NCBI GenBank assembly: GCA_019022495.1
Contig: JAFEKR010000005.1
Span: forward strand, 868,001-932,000
Source: Epichloe hybrida
Taxonomy: Eukaryota > Ascomycota > Sordariomycetes > Hypocreales > Clavicipitaceae
Reading direction: 5' to 3'
DNA: 64,000 bases
Position 1 is the first letter of the stretch, and each line of letters opens with the position of its first letter. Position numbers and translations under genes: made by a program. Shown here piece after piece: positions 22,613 through 32,700 of the stretch. The notes under the pieces were generated by a model. It saw only the letters and a list, made by a program, of their open reading frames with translations, made no database searches and had not been told where the DNA came from.

Positions 22613-25600
22613 TCACAGAAATGCTGCCGACAAGTTGTCGCTCCCATTCCTCGACATTGGCCCTTGGATGGCTTTTCGTCGGCTGCTCAGGAAAAGATCA
22701 ACCATGCGCCGGCTTCCCCTTATTTGTGCATCCCATTCCGACTTGACACTTTCAGGTACATCATTTCCTGGCCCAACGACAGGTCCAACTGGAGTATGTG
22801 GGGACTTCAGAGTTCTCGTCTTGTACCTGAGCGGAGAAGCCGTCTTTGAATCCAAGCCGTCCTGCTGTGTGACAGTCGCAAGGCCTACATCCGAACCTTT
22901 CCGAGACGGAGCATCCCTCCGTTCATTCTCTTGATCACGACGCTTGCGGTGCGTGCCGTCCTGTGGCAGTGGTACCCATGTGGGGATGTTGTTCAATGAT
23001 CGCCTGTGGGTTATGCTTTGTTTGCACTTGACAGAATGCGTGGCTGTCTCGTTCTCAACGTTGGACAAAGACGTGACAGTGCGAAGGATATTGCGGCATG
23101 GTATAGGCGGCGGTGGTACGAGCGGGGATCGGTCTTGCGTTTCCTCGTCGTCCAGGGACCTGTCTCCAAGTTCCATGTCACTTGGGGACACGCCTGGTGT
23201 TCCGTTGACCTTGTCAGGGCATGCATGAATATTCTCCGAATGGGGTTTCCGAACGTTGCCACTTCCCTCCATCAGCGGGGCACTTGGTCTCTTGTGGCCA
23301 ACGTTGGCCTTGGGCATGTCGGCGGGTGATTCGATCTCTGCACTCTCTCTAACGTGTCCAACAGAGGGACTAGACCCTGTAGCTGTTTCCGCACCTCGTG
23401 CGGTTGTTGTATCGTGCGGAGCCTCGAGTTTAGATACATGAGCACTAAGCCATGTCTTCCACTCGACTGAACCCGCTGATGACATGTCGCGGCATTGCGA
23501 AGGTGTTGCTATGGGACGGGCCATGTCGGGTTGTACCTGCTCCGTTTCCTCTTCCACAATGGGTTCCGGTGCGACCTCTGGCGGATTCGGGTTGCTGCTG
23601 GTTAGGTCTTCCGTAATGAAGGAGTAGAAACTCTCAGCATATGTGAGACGCACGTCCTTTTCGGATCCCAGAGTACTTGGACATCGAGTTGGTAGGGTCA
23701 ATGCGGAAAGTGTACTCAGATATCTTGTGTCTAGGGCCCGCGTGTGTCTCGTCTCTTGTTGCTCTTGAATGCTCCGTTGAAGTGCTCGGCGGTAGGGGCT
23801 TGTAGTTCTGAAAAGGAAGTTGCTGGGGCTTGGTGAAAATGTCGAGCTTCGTCCAGCCTGGGCAGATGACTGACTCGAGGCTGGCTCTGCCGTGAGAGCT
23901 TTGGAGTTTGGCGACAGCCCTTTTCCGTCCCCGGCAGTCGGGTCCGGATAGGCTTTGTAAGAGGTACTCTTGGAGGAATCCTCGCCAGGTGCTCCATTCC
24001 TGCTGTACATGGAAGAACTTGGAATCCTCATCAACGCAAACTCCTTCGAATCTTCAAACACGTCATCTTCGTCGGTTCCAACGCCCCGGATTGTGCGTGG
24101 TGACCAAACTTCTGCTCTGTCAAGCGAGCTCTGCCTAGGTGGTACAGTCTTCAGAGAAACTTGCTTGGGGGATTCAGAACGTTTTCGGCCGCCTTCAGCC
24201 ATCACATCACTTTTCAGCTTCTTCATCAAAGCCGAGTACACTCTCTGGCTATCAATCACCATGTTTGGCTTGGCGGCATGTGCAGCAGCAGCAGCAGCAG
24301 CATGGGGCCCTGGTTCTTCACGGGACCCGATTTGAGAGTTTGACGGAACGTGCATGCCATTTTCCTTGATGACCGACAATCGCTGGTGCTCCCGTTCCTC
24401 GTTCGTCTCGTAGCTGACGATGGTATTCGCTGTCGAGTTGGTCCAACTGGTGATGCGGGATTTCTGATCCAGGTCCATCTTTTCGTCATAGCATATGCTC
24501 TCCAGGCTCCCCTGGCGTGACCGCATCTGTTGATAAGATGGAACTGCGTGCAGAGATGGGACATGCGATGTTACTCTGGACATTGACGCTTCTTCGACAG
24601 GCGGTGGTGGACTGGCGGGGGGGCGGCAGCTTTCACCATCGACATCATGTAGTGCATTGGCCCCCATCTCGTTTCCGCTCCCATCGGTGCTTCTGGATCG
24701 TCCAAATAGTCTGCTGAGCTTGTGTTTCACGTTTCTTGACACCCGCCTTGCCGTAAACCGTATGCCAGAGGACTTTTCCGCGGGCGCCGTATAGCCCGAA
24801 AACACCGATGAAATCGCAGCGCTGTGCTCACTACTGTTGCGAAATGATCGTGATGTATCCAGTGAGCAGCTCTCTTGTCGCCGGTGCTTGGAACGGAAAA
24901 ACATTGATGAATGAGATTTGAGACGGCGGAAAGAGCCTTTGGAGGAATACTCTTTGACAGGGCTGAGCAACCCATCTCTCTTCATCTCGCTATCCTCGGT
25001 GGCTGTTTGTTTCATGCCGTAGTCGAGATAGCTCATTGACTTTGGGGCTCGCAGACTCCTCCTGATGGAGTACTGGAGCTGCTCGTCCTCTCGCGAACTG
25101 ATTTTCGGATTCAACGGTGCATTTCGGCATTGTTGTACGGGCGTTGGTTCCATGTAGCTGCCACCACAACTTGGTATTGTATGGGTCGACTGGTTGTACA
25201 TCGACTTGGACTTTCGCAAGGGTCTTCGGGGGTTTGCTCCCGTGCACGGCGTCGTTGATGCCGTGTGAGTGTCAATCAGCTCCGTCCGAGCCGCAAAAGC
25301 AGAGTCCTCTTGACGGCTTGGCCCGCTGGCAATGACTGTAGATGAGTCGCGAACCACCGGTTTTGCTCGGCTAGCAAGCTGCCTTCGAGGCTTAGCCGTT
25401 GGGCCCGTGAATCTTACACTTTGTTTCTTCTTGGTGCCCTCGTCGGCTTGTCTTTCAAGCCTGCCGTCAACACTCGCGCTTCTTCGGATCATGTTTGCCT
25501 CAGAGGTTTGGCATTGACAAGCTGTTCGTACAACGTGCCTGTGGCAACAATGGGCTCGATGATAAGAAAGGTTCGCGGCAATGTGAGCGTCTCTCTCTGC

Positions 25601-25717
25601 CAGCGCTGAATCGATAGTAAGCTGGCTGTTGATGGATCTTTGTGCTATAGAATTAGTAGACCTGCTTCGGCCAAGTGGTCGTTTATGGATGCTGCGAGTG
25701 CTGTTGCGTCGCAACAT
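22613..25717 (-). CDS. Large disordered hypothetical protein
   Basis: A single-exon 1034-aa protein. The frame reaches a little further upstream, but the first ATG after an in-frame stop is at 25717. No known domain recognised. The sequence is Ser/Arg-rich with many RSxS-type sites, an Ala run (AAAAAAA, from a CAG-type repeat at about 24281-24302), Pro runs and predicted disorder throughout. Three stretches look conserved rather than random: RITSWTNSTANTIVSYETNE, QRVYSALMKKLKSDVMAEG and RMVDLFLSSRRKAIQG near the C-terminus. Abundant basic Ser sites suggest a phosphorylated cytoskeletal or polarity-related protein, but nothing proves this. Confidence 0.75.
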   Translation of the reverse strand: MLRRNSTRSIHKRPLGRSRSTNSIAQRSINSQLTIDSALAERDAHIAANLSYHRAHCCHRHVVRTACQCQTSEANMIRRSASVDGRLERQADEGTKKKQSVRFTGPTAKPRRQLASRAKPVVRDSSTVIASGPSRQEDSAFAARTELIDTHTASTTPCTGANPRRPLRKSKSMYNQSTHTIPSCGGSYMEPTPVQQCRNAPLNPKISSREDEQLQYSIRRSLRAPKSMSYLDYGMKQTATEDSEMKRDGLLSPVKEYSSKGSFRRLKSHSSMFFRSKHRRQESCSLDTSRSFRNSSEHSAAISSVFSGYTAPAEKSSGIRFTARRVSRNVKHKLSRLFGRSRSTDGSGNEMGANALHDVDGESCRPPASPPPPVEEASMSRVTSHVPSLHAVPSYQQMRSRQGSLESICYDEKMDLDQKSRITSWTNSTANTIVSYETNEEREHQRLSVIKENGMHVPSNSQIGSREEPGPHAAAAAAAHAAKPNMVIDSQRVYSALMKKLKSDVMAEGGRKRSESPKQVSLKTVPPRQSSLDRAEVWSPRTIRGVGTDEDDVFEDSKEFALMRIPSSSMYSRNGAPGEDSSKSTSYKAYPDPTAGDGKGLSPNSKALTAEPASSQSSAQAGRSSTFSPSPSNFLFRTTSPYRRALQRSIQEQQETRHTRALDTRYLSTLSALTLPTRCPSTLGSEKDVRLTYAESFYSFITEDLTSSNPNPPEVAPEPIVEEETEQVQPDMARPIATPSQCRDMSSAGSVEWKTWLSAHVSKLEAPHDTTTARGAETATGSSPSVGHVRESAEIESPADMPKANVGHKRPSAPLMEGSGNVRKPHSENIHACPDKVNGTPGVSPSDMELGDRSLDDEETQDRSPLVPPPPIPCRNILRTVTSLSNVENETATHSVKCKQSITHRRSLNNIPTWVPLPQDGTHRKRRDQENERRDAPSRKGSDVGLATVTQQDGLDSKTASPLRYKTRTLKSPHTPVGPVVGPGNDVPESVKSEWDAQIRGSRRMVDLFLSSRRKAIQGPMSRNGSDNLSAAFL

Positions 25718-26437
25718 TGTCTGGTCCAAAGCCAGGTCGCGTGCGTGCCTTGTTCAGTCCTCGTCCTCGGCTTGGATGCTCTATCTATCGATGGTGTCCC
25801 GCAGATTGCTGTATCGATTCGAGAAATGGTAAATGGAAGCTAAGCTTTATGTTATGGATGACTAGAGCGTAAAACAACAGGATGGGAAAACACTAAGTCG
25901 ATTGTGAGCTGATGATGGCAGGCAGTCTGGTTGGTGTCTGTCTTGAAGCCGTCGTGTTCGACTGAGAAGACGCGACTTGCTTGTACAGCAGCGGATGCCT
26001 TGTCATGTTCAAAAATAGCCCGGGCAGGACGCAGCTGGCACAAGACGCAGCAAGTCCAATCGCCTCCGTGGCTGCTGAAAGCAGGTACGTGCGACGAGAT
26101 ACGAGCTGAAGGCTCAAGACACCTTCTTCTGTGAGAAGAGTAACACGCAAATAATCAGTGAGCGACATAAATAGGGACGACGTGACAAGAGATTATGTAG
26201 TGAGTGAGAAGATGTATTGATGCGACTGTGAGCAACCTGCAACCTGCGAACTTGTGTCCTTGGATGATATGAAAAATCTTGACCAAACAGGAAATAAACC
26301 GTGAGCACTACAAAAATAAAAATAGACAAAGCCGTGAGTCTACGCCCCAATTCGCATCTGTAACCCAAAACGTTACTATCCCGAAACCAATATCATATAT
26401 AATTATCAAACGAGGTCGTAGCCACTATTCCAAGCTC
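25718..26437. other. Intergenic between two minus-strand genes
   Basis: It holds the probable promoter of the 1034-aa protein gene and the 3' end of the subtilisin gene. No further gene seen. Confidence 0.5.
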
Positions 26438-28123
26438 TTACAAAGAGATCTCGGAGATGAAGTGCTCAATCTCCTTGTCGACCACGCTGTGGACCTTCTC
26501 GACGAACTTCTCCGTCTTCTCACCAAGATGCTTGACGCCCTTGACGACCTTGCCAGAGATTTTCTTGGCCTCGTCCATGGCGACCTTCTCAATCTTCTTC
26601 ATCTCAGAGGCCTGAGATTTTGCCTTATAGCCGCCAGCGGCAACAATCTTGGAGTAGTTGTTGCAACCACCACCGTTCCAGGCGAGCTTATTGGGGGTGT
26701 CAGAAGGAATGTCGGAGAGAACACCCTCGGTGGAAACCTCGATGAGGGCATCTTTGAGATCCTTGGGGGTGATAGCAGCGACAGAGTACTCGGAGTCTTT
26801 GGCAGGTTGGAGGGAGAGGTAGTAGGCAAGGAGACCGCAAATATGAGGAGAGGCCATGGAGGTACCGGAAATGGTGTTGACGGCATACTTGGAGCCGATC
26901 CAGGTAGAAAGAATGTTCAACCCGGGAGCAAAGATATCAGTGCACTTGCCGTAGTTGGAGAAGTAGGCACGGCTATCGTCAAGGGCGGAAGCACCAACAG
27001 TGACTGGATGCTCAGCAGCAGCAGGAGAGTAGTTGCAGGCATCAGCGTTGTCGTTGCCGGCAGCAACAGCGAAATGGATGCCAGCCTTGACGGCAGCGTT
27101 CACGGCAGCATCGAGGGCTGAGGTCTTGCCTCCACCGAGCGACATGTTCGCGACGGAGCCCTTGAAGCCCTTGCGCTTTCCATCCTTGGCAGCCTTGACC
27201 TGCTCAGTGTGGCTGTTGGCAGCGAATTCAACACCCTTGACGACATCGGACATGCTGCCAGAGCCGTTGGAGCGAAGAACCTTGACAGCGTAGACATGAG
27301 CCTTCTTGGCCACACCATACGTCTTGCCGGCAATGGTACCTGAGCAATGCGTTCCGTGGCCGTTACCATCCTCATCGGCATCACCGGACGGAATGGTCTT
27401 GCCCCACTTGGCACGGCCCTCAAAATCAACGTGATCAACGTTGGTGCCGGTGTCGATGACATAGGCGTCAACACCCTCACCACCTTCGGTGGCGTACAAA
27501 TACTTGTTGTACGTGCTGAATCCGAGGGAGTCGCGGTGCGAGAGACGGGCAAGACCCCAGGGAGCTTTTTTCTCAGTCTCGCCAGGCTCGCACTTGTCCT
27601 CCTGAACGGAGTGCTTAGAGGTGAGAGGCAGCATGGTGTGAACAAGGGTGTCCTTCTCAATAAACTCAACCTGGTCATGGAGTCAGCGATGAACAGAGAA
27701 CCGAATGTGCATAGAAACTATAAAAGCATCTTGTTTAAATTGGCCGTCGTATATACTTACATCAGGATTGTTGCGGACTTTCTCAATGATGGACTCATGG
27801 AAGTGACCGGAGTAGCCCTTGAAACCGTCGAAGTTGTATGTGTGCTTGGTGCCCGAGAAAGCATCCACGGTGGACGAGGCTAGGCCTCGCTTTCGCAGCT
27901 CGAAGCGGTCTTCCTCGCCACCGGTATGGATATCCATGACCCAAGCGTGATGCTCGTTGGCCTTGGCCTCGTCGACATGATCCTTGAACTTGATAATGTA
28001 GGAATCGGGAACGACGTCTGCGTGGACAGAGCTGAGCACGGGAGCAGAGCCCTTGTGAATGGTTTCGATGCTGAATGCTGCCTGGGCAACAGCCGCGACA
28101 GAGAGAGCGAGAATGGTCTTCAT
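26438..28123 (-). CDS. Vacuolar subtilisin-like serine protease (PrB/Alp2 type)
   Basis: Exons 28123-27761 and 27670-26438; 531 aa. The intron has GTAAGT and CTGAC...CCAG and joins in phase 0. Residues 1-16 form a signal peptide (MKTILALSVAAVAQAA). An I9 inhibitor propeptide follows (SYIIKFKDHVDEAKANEH, ending VEFIEKDTLVHT), then the S8 catalytic domain with Asp194 (VIDTGTNVDH), His226 (GNGHGTHCSG), oxyanion Asn327 (AAGNDNADAC) and Ser392 (SGTSMASPH). After the domain, a Lys/Glu-rich amphipathic tail of about 60 residues, typical of the vacuolar protease B branch, distinguishes it from secreted Pr1 cuticle-degrading enzymes. Orthologues process vacuolar hydrolases and act in autophagy and nitrogen recycling; they are also known as a class of mould allergen. 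All catalytic residues are intact. Confidence 0.95.
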
Positions 28124-29796
28124 GGTGATGAGATTCGTGTTTGTTAAGTCGGTGATGATGATGATGCCGATGCCAATAGATGATTTGGTTTGGGCTCAGT
28201 TGGTATGGGTGGTAGGCGGGAAGCTACGCAGAAGCCGAACGTTGGTCTACCGGCGACACGCACGCAGAACTGGATGAAAAGACACTCAGGAAATGCAAAA
28301 GAGAGATGAATCGGTCTCCACCCTGATGAAAGCAAGCAGTTGGGGAGAGTTGGGAGATGGAGAAGGTGGGAGGAGGGAAGAGAAAGAGGGAGGGTTGGAG
28401 GAGGTAGATAAAGGCAAGCCAAGCTGCGGAGGGACGAGATGCACAGGCGAGACAAGATGAGGCCAATGGCGGCAGCCATCAATGCGCCCGGCCAACTTAC
28501 TTATGGTTAGCTCTGCCTGGGGCGAGCAAGGCGGCGCGGGCGGCGGGTGCATAAGTGCTCCTTTTGGGTTTAGCGCCACATCCTGCACCTTGATCGCTGG
28601 GCCACGCGCCCAATCCGGTGGCGCTGTGGGTGGTGGCGGGAGGAGATAACGATTCCATTGACTTAGCACGCAATCGATGGCGAGTACATACTCTTGCGTG
28701 CACTTTGGACAAACACTGCACGGCATCAATGCAAGTTGCAACCGACCGACGACAGAGGACAATGGCCAGCCAGCCGCCAGCGAGGCCCATTCACGGGCGA
28801 TGCCTTGAGTCGACGGTCGCTGGAAAGTAGGAGCAGCCGGCTGGCTGGCAGGCTGGCAGGCTGGCAGCAGTTGTCCTCGAGCTACCCCAGCACCCCACCC
28901 CAGCACCTCAGCACCCCCCCAGCACCCCAGTATCTTGTCTCGGATAGGCCAGACTCGCCGCCGCAAATAGCCAAGTCCGTCACCTGGTGCCTGACATGAG
29001 TCGAATGGTGACGGACCGAGGCAGCCAAGTCCCATCTCAACCGGATGGGGAAAGCTGCCATCATTTATCATTTACATACGCAAGTCGTCACTATGCTGTA
29101 GGCATGATGGCCCTTCAGTCGAGAGCTTTCATGTTCAGAATGAGGAATCTTTACGGCGTAGATTAACCTGTAACTCTAACTCTATCGAGGCGAGATATGC
29201 TCCGACCGACTGAGTCACTCCTCATGTCCAGCAAAGACCTGCGAAGGACGGAATAAAAATGGACAAACTTTCCGTCTCAACTGAAATAGCGGCTTATCAA
29301 AAGCATCTGGGCCCGCTGCCCGCTGCCCGCTGCCATCTATAACATAACAAATACGTTCCAGCGACTCCTCTCGTACTCTGTTGGCTGTCCAACTCATCAC
29401 AAGGGGGAATCTGGACCACGGTGCTGTTAGCTGTTAAATCCGTCGGGCTCCACATGGAGTCGTCCGCCTGATCTGTCTGATTCGTCATCACGCGGTCTCT
29501 TGCAATCTTGCACGTGCCGTGCCAGTGATCTGCACCACCCACCACCAACAACAATGCTCAGACCTGCCCAGACCTGCCCAGACCTGCCGTCACTAACAGT
29601 CCGTATCGCCACTGCTGATCTCCCCTCTGCGCTCTGCTCAACAGATCTGGTTGAATAAGCTAGTCATTTTATCCTTCATGCAGCACGGACATAGTCGGAC
29701 CGTAGAGCAGGCCATTGTGAGGAATCGAGAATCACTCGCCGGGGCACGATTGCCACCTTGTTCAAGTCGCCACCATAGCGTTGCAACTTTGTTTCC
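28124..29796. other. Intergenic; subtilisin promoter region with short tandem repeats
   Basis: Divergent spacer between the subtilisin (-) and BEACH (+) genes. It contains GGCTGGCAG units (about 28840-28868), a CAGCACCCC tract (about 28885-28930), CCCGCTGC units (about 29311-29333) and three CAGACCTGCC units (about 29561-29588). No gene seen; a minus-strand frame at 29676-30059 overlaps the BEACH 5' end and is discussed in findings. Confidence 0.5.
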
Positions 29797-32700
29797 ATGT
29801 CGAATACCAACTTACCGCCAGAATGGTCTGCAAGACGTGTGCATATAGTGAAGAAATCCCGAAGTAATACTCGAAAAGCTTCATCTTGCCGATCTGGCAA
29901 TCTGTTCGAAAACCTTGCGCACCCTCCTCGAGCGAGTTTATTTTGTTCGACTGCCGCGTCTTCCCGTGGCGAGGACGCGTATCCAGACATGAGAATCGAG
30001 TTGGTCCAATTACTAAATTCTATCGAAGTCTGCCAACATGTATCAATGTTCAAAAACATCCAATTTGCCCCTCTGGTCCATCCATGCTGCCACTGACCAC
30101 CCAGGATGCGACTTGGAATGACGTCATGCCGTTCAATCCCCGGGGTCTTCGAGACGGTTCTTGATGCCCTTCGCTGTTTTGCAGGGTTCTATGATCCCCG
30201 AAAAATGAGGCGAGTCAGATATGATGTCGTTGTTCAAGCTGTTGGGAGCGTGCCTGAAAGTACTTTCAGCTGCATTGCGCAATCATTCCGGCAACAAAAG
30301 ATTCTTCCGCTACCGAGTGGCAGGCGGCGGATGGGAAACCCTAGAACAGGTTATTGCTAGTATAGGCTTGGGAGGTGCTGAGCCAGATCCTTGGGTAAGC
30401 TGCCATGTCCTTGGCAAGTTGCTGGCTTTTGCTCTCGACGACGAAGCGCTGGATCTTCTATGCCAATCGATTGCAAAGGTCTTGCGACCAGACTCCGACA
30501 CTGCACAGTCTGCAAACCCCTCTCTGAAGGATGCTCAACAGGAGCTTTCATCTGACGACGGTGAAGATCAATGGGATCTTGTGCTAGCTCGTTCAGTCGA
30601 AAGCATTGGACCCAGCGTGAGAGAGATTATCAAACCAACGTCTGTGATTCGATTCCCCGAGATTCTTAGAGCAATAGTAAGCTTCTGGATGTCAATTCCT
30701 CGGCAATCAGGCTCACACGCTGCACCAAGCTCCATATTTGTGCTGGAAACCATCTCATGTGCCATCTCAGACTCGATTTATAACCGCGCTGCCGTTCATT
30801 CGACACGTGTTTTGTCACAATTCTTGCATGCCGCCTTCGGCCAAGACGTGACTTTGTCAACGTCTGAACGCGAAAGAGTCCTTGCCATTTGCAAATCGCT
30901 CATGTTCCTTGGCGTGAACCAGCCAGCTGATACACAGTTCTTGCTCTCGACGCCGGGGCCTGAAGCAGCCGACTTTTGCTTGGAAATGATGTCCAGGTAT
31001 GCCGGACCTCCATTTTTCCAATTCGATCTCTCCTTGCATGGTTATTCTTCTCTGGAGCTGTCCACCCTCGGCCGTTCATTCCCCCCTCAGTCTACGCCAG
31101 GCTACACATTCACGGCATGGATTCGTGTCGAAAGATTCGACCCGACGTCTCACACAACCATATTTGGTGTCTTCGATGCTTCACAAACATGCTTTGTGCT
31201 GATGTATCTGGAGCGAGATACACACAACTTCATCCTTCAGACTTCTGTTGTCTCGAACAAGCCGAGTGTGAGGTTCAAATCTGTATCATTCAGTGAAAGG
31301 ACGTGGTACCACATCGCGATTGTGCACCGCCGACCAAAAACGATGACTGCCAGCAAAGCATCTTTGTATGTGAATGGGGAGTTTGCAGAACAGAGCCGCT
31401 GCAACTACCCACTTACGCCTCCGTTATCCAACAGCCAAAACGAAAGTTTTGCATCGTTCAACTCCACTCACAATAAAACGAATCCCGTCCAAGTCTTTTT
31501 GGGTACGCCGCGAGAGCTTTCTGGCAAAGTCGGTCCTGGGAAGGTCCTCTGCCGATGGTCGCTGGCTTCCGCACATCTATTTGAAGATATTCTGAGTGAC
31601 GACTATTTGGCGGTGCATTATGGACTCGGCCCTCGATACCAGGGAAACTACCAAGATAGCCTTGGGGGATTCCAAACTTACGAGACATCAGCAACGCTAG
31701 GACTACGTAACGAAATCATTCATCCCGGAAAGGATGAGAATTCGGATATCCTGCGTGCAATCCGTGACAAAGCGAGCGTTCTTTTGCCAGAATCCAAGGT
31801 CGTGCTCAGTATTTTGCCCACTGCCACCTTCCCAGAAAACGTGCAGTTCTTGGATACTGGTCTTCTGCGATCCCTTCCCCGTGTTGCGACTCGCAACCTC
31901 TTTAGGCTGTCGAGTCAAGAAGGCGCTCCTTTGGCCATCAATTGTGCTGTTCCGAGCCTCCCGGATGCCTTGTTTAGCGCGCAAGGCATGGCCTCGTTTC
32001 GCGGAACCCCTATGGTTGCAGTCCCGTCGTATCTCGACGAGAACCTTTGGAGACTGGCAGGCTTCACGCCCCTAGCTTTGAAACTACTGGAGAGAGCCAC
32101 CAACGCCGAAGATACTGTTAGAGCCATCGAGATCATGTTTCACTGCATCCGGAAGAGCTGGCGTAATAGTGAGGCCATGGAGAGAGATAATGGTTATGGT
32201 ATCTTGGGCATGCTTTTGCGCTTCAAGATTGGCTACGGGAGCCAAATACCGGGCGAGCCAGCAGCAGCTCGACTATTGATACCGAACGAAGATCGTGATA
32301 GCCTCTTGTTCCGCATTCTAAGCTTGATTCTTGGATTTGTTGGCTACAACCACTCAGATCCTATAGATTCCTTTATCATCAACCCCCTTGCTTACCGTGT
32401 CCTGCTTATCGACCTTGACATATGGAGAAAATCTGCGCCCAGAATCCAAGAACTATATTACAAACAATTCTTGACATTTTCGGTGAACAGCAAGCATCAC
32501 GACTTCAACAGTAGAAGGCTGACGAGGATGAGTGAGTTGGTCAGACATCTCGGCGGATGTAGTTTCGAGCTAACGTCATCACTGTGCACAGGAATCGTAA
32601 AGAGACTGCTAGATGCTATGAAAGGTGAATCGGTTTCAGAAGACGTCGCAACGCACTTCATGCTTGCATTTGAAGTGCTAGTCAAATCAAACTTGAGCCA

